Both the position numbers and the translations under genes were made by a program. 64,000 bases of DNA, from assembly GCA_963682025.1 (NCBI GenBank), contig OY821521.1:49707307-49771306 (forward strand), in the 5' to 3' direction. Shown here piece by piece: positions 12,830 to 23,823 of the stretch; the first letter of the stretch is position 1, and the number at the start of each line of letters is the position of its first letter. Source of the stretch: Cordilura impudica. Its lineage: Eukaryota; Arthropoda; Insecta; Diptera; Scathophagidae. The notes under the pieces were generated by a model, which was not told where the DNA came from, ran no database searches, and was given only the letters and a program-made list of their open reading frames with translations.

Positions 12830-13080
12830 CAAAGTACCTTGTATAAAATAGTACCTTTTCGAAAAAATGTTCCTTTTCTTGAATAAATTGTCTTTTTTTA
12901 AAATGTAAAGCTTCTCAAAAAAGTTCCTTTTCTTTTAAAATTTCTTTTTCATAAAAAGTAGAAAAAATTTTCTTAAAAAGTACTTTCTTCTAAGAAGTAC
13001 CTTTTCTAGGCGTTCGTTAAAAAACAGCCTATTCTTGAAAAATTTTCTTAAAAAGCTGACTTTTCTTAAAAAAGTGTTAT
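12830..13080 (-). repeat. 17-bp tandem repeat array, inverted relative to 6.1-7.0 kb
   Basis: It is made of 'gtaccttttctt'-type units, the reverse complement of the AAGAAAAGGTAC unit at 6075-7000. The two related arrays face each other across the heptamer array. The short open frame on the minus strand here is repeat-derived. Confidence 0.75.
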
Positions 13081-13084
13081 CATC

Positions 13085-13362
13085 ATATTCCATTGGTCCT
13101 TTTTTATATATCAGTTTGTCAATCCGTTTGTAACTCATCGAAATAAATTCCGCAGACCCCATAAACTATATATATTCTCGCTAATTATAAATGGAGAAGT
13201 CGATCTGGCGTTGTCCTAAATTTTTTCTTAATCTTTCCAATATAATTTTAAATCTAGTCATTTTCATCTTTAAGTGTTGATAATCTGGTTATGACATTGT
13301 GTTTAGACCCGTGTTCAAAGATTCGGCACAGCCGAATATGACACTCTTACTTGTTTTTTTTT
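13085..13362 (+). repeat. Interspersed repeat F2, with intact 3' end
   Basis: It contains 'ccgtttgtaactcatcgaaa' near the head and the diagnostic 3' end 'aagattcggcacagccgaat', then 'actcttacttgtttt' at 13318-13358. The same terminus recurs at 33015-33058. GATTCGGCACAGCCGAAT is itself an almost perfect palindrome. Non-coding; the class is not assigned. Confidence 0.7.
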
Positions 13363-14009
13363 TTGTGGGATTTGCATGTAAAAAAGCTTCAATTTTCATA
13401 TGAAACTGCTGCAAGTCTCAGAAACATCGGAAAGTAATGTAAAAATGAATGCGATGGTGATAAATCATAACGTTCAATATCATTGCACTGTTGATCAAAT
13501 TCATCACACTCACGAGACATTTTCACAATAATTAAAACAAACTCGGAATTCTAGCGCCAAAAGATAAAACAAACATTGAAATCAATCAAAACAAACAAAT
13601 CAAAACAAACATTCAACAATGAAATGAGAACGCGCACTCTATGAAAATGCAACAGAGTGGGGCAAACTTAATTACGTTTTACTCAAAAACTTGTTTTGAC
13701 ACACTAGGTGGGTTTTCATATGCAGGGTCACATATATGTTTGGAAAGCCTAACTATACATCTTTCAAAAACCATTCAAAAATTTTAATTCGGTTCAAAAT
13801 TGATTTAGCTAAAAATATTTTGCTCCGTGGTCATTTTGAAAAAAAAAAAAATTTTTAATAAATTATAACAATAGTAATTCCTGAATGCAGGTGTGTTTTC
13901 TTGATCGTTTTGTTCATTAGAGGGTTAATATTATATAGTGGTATTACAATATGGAGTTAAATTATACTATCAGCTTCATTTCCATTATTCGTCCAAGTGG
14001 AACGGCACT
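13363..14009. other. No gene recognised; possible upstream region of the cv-2-like gene
   Basis: This stretch is slightly less AT-rich than its surroundings and contains AAACAAA-rich segments (13560-13620). No coding frame or recognised repeat was found. It lies 0.8-1.4 kb upstream of the first coding exon and could hold 5' non-coding sequence, but no core promoter could be singled out. Confidence 0.4.
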
Positions 14010-14286
14010 GCTACACGTTCAATATATCTGTGGTCACAAGCAACAACCGCCTAAGTCGAAAATCAAGCTTTCGAGAAAAATTACTTTTTATATAAATATA
14101 ATGGGGCTTCATACGACTTAGCTCATTAATAGGCTTCATTAATAAATTTTTTAAAAACAATGTTAGAGAAATGATAGCATACATAACTCAAATCATTCTT
14201 AAGTCGACTTAGGCGGTTATCGCTTGTGACCACCGATATATTGACCGCGATCCTAATATCACAATATATATTGAACGTGTAACAGG
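14010..14286. mobile_element. MITE, copy 2 (opposite orientation to copy 1)
   Basis: The left end 'ctacacgttcaatatatctg' then 'tggtcacaagc' is mirrored at the right by 'gcttgtgacca', 'ccgatatattg' and, after a roughly 30-bp insertion, 'atatattgaacgtgt'. The body contains 'aagtcgacttaggcgg' and 'gcattcttaag'-like blocks shared with copy 1. It lies just 430 bp upstream of the first splice acceptor of the host gene. Confidence 0.8.
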
Positions 14287-14699
14287 GCTCGATGACTGAA
14301 CAAATATATTCCATAGCAATTAAAAAAAATCTTTCAGGATAACCCAGTAAAACTTTAAAAAATAATTTAACCTTTTTTTTTAGATTTTTTCATCTTAAAA
14401 TTTTTTAATCATTAAATTTCCTTAAAAAGTGAAATTAACAACCATATTTCTTTCAATAATTTTAACTTTAATATGAAATTTATTTTCCAAAAATTTCTGT
14501 TATCAAAAAACAAAAAAAAAAATCCCCTTAAGTTTCACACAAAATTAAATTTTACTTCGGAAGTGTTTACAAATAATATTATTTTTCATTTAAAACTAAC
14601 AAAATGTTTATCCACCTGTTTTCTATAAATTTCCACGCAAAATATAAAATCAATCAAATATCTACAAATAGAGAAAGAAAAAAATTAAACAATAAAATT

Positions 14700-14719
14700 T
14701 AATTTGTTTTTGATTTCAG
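14700..14719 (+). promoter_or_regulatory. Putative 3' splice site before the first coding exon
   Basis: 'ttaatttgtttttgatttcag' ends in a good pyrimidine tract plus CAG at 14717-14719, and coding sequence begins 79 bases later. This suggests an upstream 5' non-coding exon, so the region to the left, including the heptamer array, may also be transcribed as an intron. No upstream exon was recognised, so this is inference. Confidence 0.45.
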
Positions 14720-14798
14720 AAGAAACAAATTGCCAAACGCCGAAACGTCGAAATTTGCAAAGTATTTGCAAATTTATAAAACGCAAAGAATAATTAAA

Positions 14799-15324
14799 AT
14801 GTTTACCTTGGAAAATTATACAAATTTAAAACGACGACGGAATAAAGTCCATCAATATATGGAAGAAGAGCAAACATCAACACCATTGCCATCATCAGCT
14901 ACAACAACAACAGCTGCCGCATCATTTGAAGCACTAGCAACAACATTAACTTCATCACAAACGTCATTATCGTCTATACCACAAATATGCAACAACAACA
15001 ATAATAATCATCATTTAATATTACGAAAATCAATGAAAAGTATTAAAAATTTCTTTATGCCTTCTTCGATGTCTTCTACATTTATGGCTTGTAAAACAAT
15101 ATCAAGGAATTTATGTAGAACCACAATTGAACAAACACCACCACCAGCAGCCAACCGTCTGCATCCAGCAATTCCAAGTCAAAGTTGTTGCCATCATGTG
15201 AGTACGTGTCGAAGCCGCAGCCGTAGCCGGAATAGTAGACGGCATATTTCATTAACTTTGATGCTATTACTAGTTGTCTGCATTGTCAACACTTCATCAG
15301 TAACGGCTGCTGACAGCTTAACTG
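14799..15324 (+). CDS. cv-2: Crossveinless 2/BMPER-like protein, first coding exon (partial gene)
   Basis: The ATG at 14799 has a fly-type Kozak context (attaaaATG), and the exon ends at 15324 with donor G|GTAAGTG in phase 1. The 175 codons encode a Thr/Ser/Ala-rich, then Asn/His-rich segment (residues ~25-75), a Pro patch (~113-125), a basic RSRSRNSRR stretch (~139-148), and a hydrophobic core LTLMLLLVVCIV (~152-163). A small-residue cleavage region TSSVTA|AD follows, then SLTG. Spliced to 55216-55298 it gives SLTG followed by a VWC start, CANEGEEVQ, which matches the SLTG/CENEGE arrangement I recall for BMPER/Cv-2. Those proteins are secreted, bind BMPs and tune Dpp/Gbb signalling in fly crossvein formation. 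The signal segment begins unusually far (~150 residues) from the ATG; a downstream Met (for example residue 79, 87 or 91) could be the real start. The open frame runs past the donor to 15374 but has no family resemblance there. Confidence 0.7.
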
Positions 15325-15492
15325 GTAAGTGTTCAAAACTAAAACCTGGCCAGAAAATGAAAATCTTAGAATAACTTTACGCGTATTATTTACTTAGTAT
15401 TGGTTTTATGGGAAAACAAGTAATCGAATACGATTTATTTGGTATAGTGAAAGAAAATGTAAGGTAAAAGCATAAAAGTGTTAAGTCAACTC

Positions 15493-16898
15493 TAGGGTGG
15501 CCCTTCATTATATGGAGGGGAAAAAAGTATTCGAATTTAAAGTCTCACCCCCTAGAAACGTGCGAATTACAAAAACAAACGGAGAAATACAAAGTTTTGG
15601 GTCAATCAAAAAAAAATTAGAGATGCCTCAACGCGACTGAAAATTTCAAGTTTGTTTATATGGCGAAAATGTGACTTTTTTTTTTTCCAGATTTTACGAA
15701 AATTTCATTCTATACTTTAATTTTTTCGACAAGTTGTTATATGAATCGATGACAGTACTAAATTAGCATTTCAAAAAGCTATATAACTTCAAAATCGAAT
15801 AAAAACTCGCCAAGAAATAGCAAATGCCCCAGACCACTTTTGTGTCAAAAAACTCTAGTTCATGAAATGTGATGAACATTTTTTCAAGTTTAACAAATTG
15901 ATTAAAGCCATACTTTTTCTCTGGTCTCTATACCTATAAGTACTAAGATATGAAGTATTGTTGTATTACCACGTTGTTAACCTATTGCAAAATGAGACCA
16001 AAGATGGAAAATTTTTTTGATAAAATTTGTAAAACTCCTTTTTCAAATTTTAAAAAATTTTCTTAAACAAAATAAAAAAAAAATTAATCTGGAACTTTAC
16101 GGTTTTGTTAAATACACGTTAGAGAATAACTATGTGAATTTTTAAGTAAATTCCTCTGCCAGAATTTTTATTATAAAGAATTCTTTTTTTTTTTGCGGAT
16201 TTCGAGAAAAATGAGTTTTTTTTTGTGAAATATTCCGAAAATGTAGTCTTTCTAAATACTTTGAATCAAAAATTTATCAGTTTTCTACTCTTAAATGTTA
16301 TATTTTATCTTAATAGCTTAGGGTTTCGGAAAAAGATTTTATGACCCCATTATCCCTTTTGGACTTGGGGTCACATATGACCCCAAGCTAATGAAAGACA
16401 ATTTATTCAAAAAATTCAGATATTTTGTAACTGTTGTTGAATGTTTTGATGTGACGCTTAAAATATACATGCAATTGTGCTATATTTTAAGAAAACTTGT
16501 CCTTGTGTGCTCCTAGGGTTAAAATGATTTAAAATTCAGCAGTATTCACAAATATTAGATTTTTTGTTTTATTTAATCGGCCTATACTAGCTTGGGGTCA
16601 TTTGTGGCGCCAAATGCACACGGGTTAATGACGTCAAATTATAAAATCATTATAATCATGAAATCATACAAATCTGTAAAATAAACTACAGAACAAAATT
16701 TTCATAAAGTCTGAAAAAAGTCATATTTTCCTCATATAAACACACTTGAAATTTTCAGTCGCGTTGAGGCACCTCTAATTTTTTATTTTTTTGATTGACC
16801 CAAAACTTTGTATTTCTCAGTTTTTTTTTTTTGCTATTCGCATATTTCTAGGGGATGAGACCGAGAGTTTGAACACTTTTTTATTAAGGGCCACCCTA
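15493..16898. mobile_element. hAT-like fold-back element with perfect 8-bp target duplication, copy 1
   Basis: It starts TAGGGTGGCCCTTCATTATA and ends AAGGGCCACCCTA, flanked on both sides by GTCAACTC (15485-15492 and 16899-16906), a perfect 8-bp duplication. The ends form long inverted repeats: 'ctcaacgcgactgaaaattt' on the left recurs inverted on the right at about 16755-16780. The 1406-bp body has no transposase. An 8-bp duplication and a TAGGG terminus fit the hAT superfamily (P elements also make 8 bp). A second copy is at 34110-38842. Open frames inside are incidental. Confidence 0.88.
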
Positions 16899-16906
16899 GT
16901 CAACTC

Positions 16907-17305
16907 TTGTAATTTTAAAATACATTTTCATTACACTTCGAAAATCAGTCGACATTTTATGGCCACTTTACAGCATGCCAAATGTGTATTCATACACTCC
17001 ATTGTAAAAAAAAAACACTGATATAAAAAAAATCATGGCTATAATTTGATATTAAGAGCATTTTTTTTTATTAAAGCATATAAACAAAAAGATATTTCAT
17101 TTATTAAATTTAAGATATAGTGGAAAATCCACTATTGGGAAGAAACAAAATATTTCAAATATTCACGCCCATATTCTGCTCTTGTCAAAGCAAATCGGCA
17201 ATATCTCAATCTTGACCAGAACTCTATACTCATATTAACTGTATACTCATATATTAAAATGAAAAGGGAACTTTCGTGGTGAAATGGAAAAAAACATTTT
17301 TTATT
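16907..17305. other. Intron sequence, nothing recognised
   Basis: AT-rich intron sequence between the hAT-like element and the next fold-back. No coding, repeat or RNA signal was recognised. Confidence 0.5.
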
Positions 17306-17545
17306 AAACGATATCAATATTTTTATACAACACGAAAGTTAACGTACAGATTCCAAAATTTCTTTCATACAAGGTATCCTGAACGGCACCCTCAACTTTA
17401 TTTTAATCAACCCCAAATATACATCCTCTCTATAACATATCCAAGTTTCAGAGTGATCTGAGGGTGGCATTCAGGATACCTTGTATGAAAGAAATTTTGG
17501 AATCTGTACGTTAACTTTCGCGTTGCATAAAAATATTGATATGGT
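17306..17545. repeat. Fold-back: ~90-bp inverted arms with a ~65-bp loop
   Basis: The left arm (17306-17395: atatcaatatttttatacaa ... aaggtatcctgaa) is the reverse complement of the right arm (17458-17545: ttcaggataccttgtatgaa ... aaaaatattgatat) with few mismatches. It could extrude as a long hairpin. The right arm runs into the tandem duplication that follows. It probably derives from a DNA transposon, but the class is unknown. Confidence 0.85.
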
Positions 17546-18140
17546 TTAATAACGTTGAGATCGCGGAAGAAATGTTCTCATTTGCGTACGTTACGGTTTG
17601 CGACATATCTACATATTTTGGAACAATATTTAGAGCAACTAGAAAAACCGCCAAATTTTTTTTTCCAAAAGTGGGGGCAAAGTTTAAAATTCGTTTTTAT
17701 GATTTAACGGTACAAATTATATTTTAGAAACTCATCGTTTTGGAACATTTTAGAACAATCCTAGCATAATTCAGAACAATCTTCAAAAAATTTAATTTCC
17801 AAAAATGGGGAAGAAATGTTGGAATCTGTACGTTAATTTCCGTGTTGCATAAAAATATTTATATCATTTAATAACGTTGATATCGCGGAAAAATTTTCTC
17901 ATTTGCGTACGTTACGGTTTGCGACATATCTACATATTTTGGAACAATGTTTAGAACAACGTAGAACAACCGAAAACTTTTTTTTTCCAAAAGTGGGGGG
18001 CAAAGTTTAAAATTCGTTTTTATGATTTAACGGTACAAATTATATTTTAGAAACTCATCGTTTTGGAACATTGCAGAACAATCCTAGAACAATTCAGAAC
18101 AATCTTCAAAAAATTTTATTTCCAAAAATGGGGGGCTAAC
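17499..18140 (+). repeat. Tandem duplication, 322-bp unit, two copies
   Basis: 17499-17820 and 17821-18140 both run from 'ggaatctgtacgttaa' through 'catttgcgtacgttacggtt', 'aaagtgggggcaaag' (with an extra g in copy 2), and 'cgttttggaacatt' to 'cttcaaaaaattt', ending at 'ccaaaaatgggg'. Copies differ by scattered substitutions. Non-coding; open frames here are shadows of the repeat. Confidence 0.85.
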
Positions 18141-18519
18141 TTCGCACACTTTTTAATCTTCCAAATCAATTTCGTGGCCTTCAAACTAGGTCGGCGGAAA
18201 ATTATTCGAAAACAATTCTTCGAAAAAACAATTCTTCGAATAGCAGTTCTTCGAATAACGAAACACGCAAAACACGCATAGAAGTATTTCTGGTTAACAG
18301 TAATCCAGGTGAAAATAACTCATAATCCACCACACCACGATAATGGAAGACAACTGTTAACATGAGGTTGACGACTTTGCACGACTTTGGCATGACCTTT
18401 TCGGTTTATCTTCAACATTTGCACGATATTCGCTTGATTGATCGATTGTTTCGTAGTTGGAGGCAGAGATATAAATCTGTGGTCCGCATTGATGCGTTTC
18501 ATTTCATTCTGTAGTCAGA

Positions 18520-19090
18520 AATCATTAGTTCAGAGATATTAATGGGAGACACTTTAAAAAAAATAACATTAAGTGTTGTTGGAACTAATCGAAATTTGAC
18601 GCATTTGAGCCCCAAATTTACTTTTAAAATGGAATTGACTGATGCTATTGAAAAATTCTGAGTAAATGTTCCAAACAGTTGGGCGTTTTCAGGCCATATT
18701 TTATTTTTATGATCTGTATATAAGCTTTTGTCGGCCATAGAACGAACATTCGCTGTCCAATTTGGTGAAAATCGGTACATGTTCAAATCTAGTCCCCCAT
18801 ACAAATGACCCCCATGAAGGAAACCCTGTAAGACCATTTTTAGTTATAGTCCTCACATAAAGCAGTTTCCCGATATTATTTAAAGCAATAAATATATAAA
18901 AGTTTTCTCAAATTTGGTTTTAATTTCAGTGTGTACAATATGATTTTCCGCAAAATAAGTGACTTTACCGAATGTGGTAATAATCTGTTCATTTTTCGAC
19001 CTATTGCCAATATTAAACTAGTTTCCGATATGAACCTTTTTACATCGGCAGCCAACAAATTTTTAACAACGTCAGGCAAATTTTACCTAT
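18520..19090 (-). repeat. Interspersed repeat F1, old copy in reverse orientation
   Basis: Read on the minus strand it shows the F1 order in worn form: 'catatcggaaactag', 'gacctattgcc', 'gtgaggactataacta', then 'atttgtatgggggactagat', 'gaacatgtaccgattttcac' and 'ctatggccgacaaaagcttata'. Too diverged for exact ends. Non-coding. Confidence 0.6.
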
Positions 19091-19262
19091 GACTATTTTA
19101 TATATGCAATTCGTCCGACTGAACTTTATACTTCAATTGACGTTTTCTGAATTAAAAAATAAATAAATCTGAATTTCAATTATCACCTTTTGTATTTAAG
19201 AAAATGTCAAATTTTCAAATGAAATTTCAGTTTTAACTGAGTCTTCTGAATAAAAATTTATA

Positions 19263-19755
19263 TCTATGATATTAACAGGCAAGACGATTTCTTGTGACCG
19301 ATGTTAGTATTGCAGTTTTTACCCTATTTTCGCCAAACATTCCTCATTTGATAGATATTTCTTTTTAGCTGTCCACCAGATTTACAGATTTTTAAATTTT
19401 AAATTTTTTTTCTGGCGTAAAGTGCATTTAAAGTTGCTACTAACACATACATAAAACTATACAATGCTGTGTGTGTTTATTGAATTTGCTAATGTGTTTG
19501 CAGGAAAAAAAAGCGAGGTTGTTTTCTTCATTCGCAATAATAATTGTATTGAATTGAAAAATGATTTTGGACATAAACCAATAATTAATTGGACATAAAC
19601 CAATAATGACAATAATAGATATTTAAAAAGTGTTGAGTTGTGAATTGTCTAAAATTGATTAGCATACCTTTAGGGTCTTATAAAATAATGTATTAAATGA
19701 AAAAATAAAATTTCCTTGAATTTGCACTTGAATTTCGAGGGCTGGGTTCCGCTAG
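19263..19755 (+). mobile_element. Non-autonomous Helitron, copy 3 (longer, diverged)
   Basis: TC start (tctatgatattaacaggc) after A, and CTAG end (gggttccgctag) before T, with an imperfect hairpin (cttgaatttcgagg) close to the 3' end. It is 493 bp, carrying about 130 bp of extra sequence ('ggacataaaccaataat' appears twice in tandem, about 19570-19606) relative to copies 1, 2 and 4. Confidence 0.8.
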
Positions 19756-20154
19756 TAATTTGTTAAAGCTCTTTCTGGACAGAATGATTTTTAGGCCTTA
19801 TCCCAAAATAATATAGTACTTAAAAACTAACACTATTTGAAAATGCTGTTGGTTTTTTTTCCAGCAAAAACAGAACATCAAAAAAAATAAATAAATAAAA
19901 AGGATCCTTTAATAGTGATGTGGGAAAAAATTGAATTTAATGTCGTTTTCTTTTCTGACAAAAAATGTCGCATTTAATTTGCACTTTTTTTTGAAAAGTG
20001 TATTTCTTTATATATTCTGAATTAAGAGCAACCTTATCTTATACACCAATCGAAAGGTCTCAAATTCTAGCCCTCGTAAATCGCAAAAAATTGAAGCCTT
20101 CTTACCATATTAACAGATGTGCACCATCTGGTGCAATTTTTTGGGAGTAATAAT

Positions 20155-20365
20155 CATTAAAAGTTGCTACTGACGTACACATAAAACACATATTTAAGCT
20201 TCAAATAAAGAACTATAAAATGCTGTGTGTTATTAAATTTGTGTTTAATTATGAATTGGCTAAAATTGATTAGCATACCTTTATGCTCTTGCAAAATTAT
20301 TTATGAATGAAAAAATAAAAGTTGCTAGAATTTGCACTCAAATTTCGAGTGATGGGCTCTGTTAG
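20155..20365 (+). mobile_element. Helitron 3' fragment, copy 4
   Basis: Only the 3' half is present, from 'aaaagttgctactgacg' to 'caaatttcgagtgatgggct', ending 'ctgttag'. The expected terminal CTAG is altered to TTAG. The next fold-back element starts only about 20 bp further on. Confidence 0.65.
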
Positions 20366-20385
20366 TATATATTATAGAGAATATC

Positions 20386-20958
20386 CAATCATGACCGTGT
20401 TTCGTTTTAATATTTCGTTATCTACACGAATATTTTTGTATCACGTATTTTTTGTTTCGAACACACATAAACCACACAGATTCGAGTGTATCTTTATTTT
20501 AAGTTTTTTGGAACATGTTCTTCAAAATTAAAACATTTTCAACTCGCGATCGGAAAAATATGAAACACCCCTATAGTAACGACAACAATTGTTTCAACCA
20601 AATTTAGTTAAAAAATCTAAAATAATGCATTAGCAGTTATAAAAAAATAATAATAAATATGAAATATGATAATAATAAATATGAAAAATAAATAACAATA
20701 AAAAGAAAACAGCGAAATCTTATTTGTTGTTTATGATTAAATTTCGTTTTTCCGATCGCGAGTGGGTATGTTTTAATTTTTAGAAGTACGCGTTGAAGAA
20801 CATGTTCTGCTTTTTAGCAGTACACGTGCAAGAAAATGAACTTAAAATAAAGCCACACTCGAATCTGTGTGGCTTATGTGTGTTCGAAACAAAAAATACG
20901 TGATAGAAAAATGTTCGTGTAGATAACGAAATATTAAAACGAAACACAATCATGATTG
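20386..20958. mobile_element. Fold-back transposon with ~180-bp terminal inverted repeats
   Basis: The left end CAATCATGACCGTGTTTCGT and the right end ACGAAACACAATCATGATTG are inverted copies. The match continues inward through 'cacgtattttttgtttcgaa', 'cacacagattcgagtg' and 'gaacatgttctt' to 'ctcgcgatcggaaaa'. The centre (about 20570-20745) is unique AT-rich sequence. There is no transposase and no clear target duplication, so the class is open. The minus-to-plus symmetry explains the short frames in this stretch. Confidence 0.85.
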
Positions 20959-22728
20959 CGTTGGGTACCGTGCAAAATTTAGAAACACATATAATTGATA
21001 TGAAAATAAAAGGATGTGTTGGCTGCTTTAGAACAGAACATTGTGTGTATTTTCTGAACCTTGATTATGAGTTAAGAGACAACATTGAGGCCTCGCGGAT
21101 TTTATCAGGTCTTGATTAAGTGTGTTATTCATATATTGCCTTTTGCTCTCAATTTCTCTAAGGTTTGGCCTTTGATCGCAGGAACATGAAGGAAAAAATA
21201 GGAAAAAGGGAAGGAATTTTAATTTCGATAAAATTTTAAGGAGTTTTTTAAAGTCTGCATATCAGAAACCAGTTCATTTTATTGCTTACCTAAAGCACTT
21301 AAGTATGACAGATCCATAGAAGAAGTTGTAGAAGAGCATTTATTTCTTCATATCCAGAAATATATTGCATTTTTTTTATTTTTCAAAAACTATTTAACTA
21401 CGTAAGCTAATTGATAAATTTCTATAACTCACCATGAGACAATTATTTATTTAACAAACTTGTAAGGAAATTGATAAACTCGTTTCAAAGTTGTAGGTGG
21501 TGGCTGGTTACAATGTCGTTGATTGATGACCATCGAACACACACACCTTGTTTAGTATTTAAATGGATTTGTTTTTGCATTTTGGTATCATACACAAAAA
21601 AGTAGACATGTTTCGTATCAACAACTCAAGTATTTCAATTTCTATTTTTATTTAATAAAAAATTTATATAAAATGAAACAATACGGCACGCGAACAATTT
21701 ATAGCATTTCAACAATTGTCTGCGATATTTTACGAAATGACTTTATAATTTTTTTTATTTAATTTTCTTTTGTTTCAATTTAAAAACTTGAAACATTGTT
21801 TAATGTAAAAACAAATAAATATATTTTTTTTACATTCCTTTCATCGTTTTTTGTTTTTTTTTTTATATGCTGTTGATATTCTTAATAAACGTTGTTGTTG
21901 TTGTTGTTCTTTTTTTTATTACCTATTTCCTTCTCATTATTGATCGAGCCTCCTACTGTGTAAATTATTTCTTTGATGATTTTCATTTCCAATCCATTGA
22001 TTGTCGAGTATATAAAATCATACAGTCATTCGTGTACTACAAGTATAATATAATGAAATGAATAAAAATTGATTTTAATATGTACATTAATTAGCCGAAA
22101 GGGCTTGTTAAAATAATTTACACAGCAGGACATTAAAAAAATTTTTAATAGCCGTACTGAAACAACAGCATATACCACCTCCCACCACCACCATTCACTT
22201 GTGTGAATGAGTCTTATTATTTAAGTACCTACACACTGAGAACAGGAGAGTTGATACAGACAGACCTTAATAAAATTAGTCAAAGCTTTGAAAAGATTCA
22301 CTCACATACTCATACTCATACTCATATAAGTATACTTAAGTATGTTCGAAGTTCTTTTCTTATGATGGTGAAATTAACCTTAAACAAATGTTGTTTTTCT
22401 CTGAATGGTATTTTCTTATTTAAACGACAATGATTAATGATTTAGCGCCAGTTTCTGGGAAGTGAAAGAGAATGGTTAGACTACGAATGATATGCTGGGA
22501 AATTATGTGTGTAAGATTGTGACGATATATGTACAATAGAATATCAAAAATGTTCTTAACTCTCAGCGTCTAATCGACTAGATAGAAAGGGGAAAATAAG
22601 AAATTGTAAGAAAAAACTGAACAACGGTCGTGGAAAAAGGCTAGAACGCCTTAAAAATTACATTTGTATTTCTAGCTCTTACATAAAGGTCTTCTATGAG
22701 TATGTCTAACACCAAAATAAAATCCAAA
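20959..22728. other. Intron sequence, no gene recognised
   Basis: AT-rich sequence with small microsatellites: GTT repeats at 21890-21907 and (ACTCAT)n at about 22300-22325. Open frames are short and low-complexity. Nothing mobile was identified. Confidence 0.5.
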
Positions 22729-23090
22729 TCTATAATATTAATAGGCTATTTGATTTCTTGTGACCAATGTTTGGTTCTACCGTTTTATCCCGAATTTGAC
22801 CAAACGTATATAATTTGAAAGGTATTTCTTTCTAGCTGTTCACCAGATTTACAGATTTTTGAATTTTTTCCTTTATTTTGAGTAAATTGCAGTTAAAGTT
22901 GCTACCAACACATACATAAAATTATACATATGCATTGTGTGTGTTTATTAAAATTGTTAATGCATTTGTTAATGAGTTTGTCATCTCCATTCACAATAAT
23001 AATAAACCAAAAAAGTGTTGGTTTGTGAATTGGCTAAATTGAAAGTTGCCTAGACATTGCACTCGAATTTTGAGCGCTGGAATCTGCTAG
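22729..23090 (+). mobile_element. Non-autonomous Helitron, copy 5
   Basis: A textbook end pair: A|TCTATAATATTAATAGGC at the left, and a hairpin plus 'cgctggaatctgCTAG|T' at the right. 362 bp, non-coding, close in sequence to copies 1 and 2. Confidence 0.88.
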
Positions 23091-23823
23091 TTATTGTAAA
23101 TATATTTACATCTATAAATCATCAATAGCAAAACCATATAGTACCAGTTTTAGAAATAGTACCCATAAAAAGCTGTTTTCCAATATTCACTAGCGAAAGG
23201 TCAAAAAAACATCTTTGATTTTACGTTTCCACATTTTAGGAGTGACCCAAACATTGATACTTTCAACTCATAATGATGTAATCATTTAATGAGTTTCAAT
23301 AGAATTTGATAATTCTCTCTCGCGTCTAATCTGAAAGCGGATATTTTAAACTGAATTTTCACTAACTTTCCGAACAGTTAAAGCTCTGAAACTTTAAGTA
23401 ATTATATCAAGTGTATGACAAATACATTAGTTAATTATTTTTTAAATAATTTCTTCATTGTTTTCCGCCATTAAACTGAGTTTTTGCTTTATACCATTCT
23501 TTGAATATTTTGATTATAGTCGGTATTTAAGGTTTTGTTGGCTATACACCGATCGGTATCGAAATTGATGAAAATCGATGCATGATCGATCAGTCCTAGT
23601 CCCCATATAAATGATCACTAAGGGATCTAATTATATTTCACCTAGATTTAAATTATTCTAGAGATCGCGTTGAAGTTTAATTTATGTATATTTATAACAC
23701 AACAATTTCAAAAATAAACCCTCTATGATTATTTCTAGTCAAAGCCTCCTTATAAAGCTGCTTTCCCGATATTCTCAAAGTTAGTTTTTATATGCTTTTG
23801 TGAAAAATATTTCACTTTACTAG

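Noticed and set aside
15325..15374. Reading the first coding exon through the GTAAGT donor to the stop at 15375
   Set aside because: The donor is consensus and the spliced product continues into a VWC domain; the read-through tail has no resemblance to anything.
18201..18260. Repeated TTCGAA motifs resembling heat-shock elements
   Set aside because: Spacing does not follow the nGAAnnTTCnnGAAn rule consistently; it looks like a small AATTCTTCGAA microsatellite.
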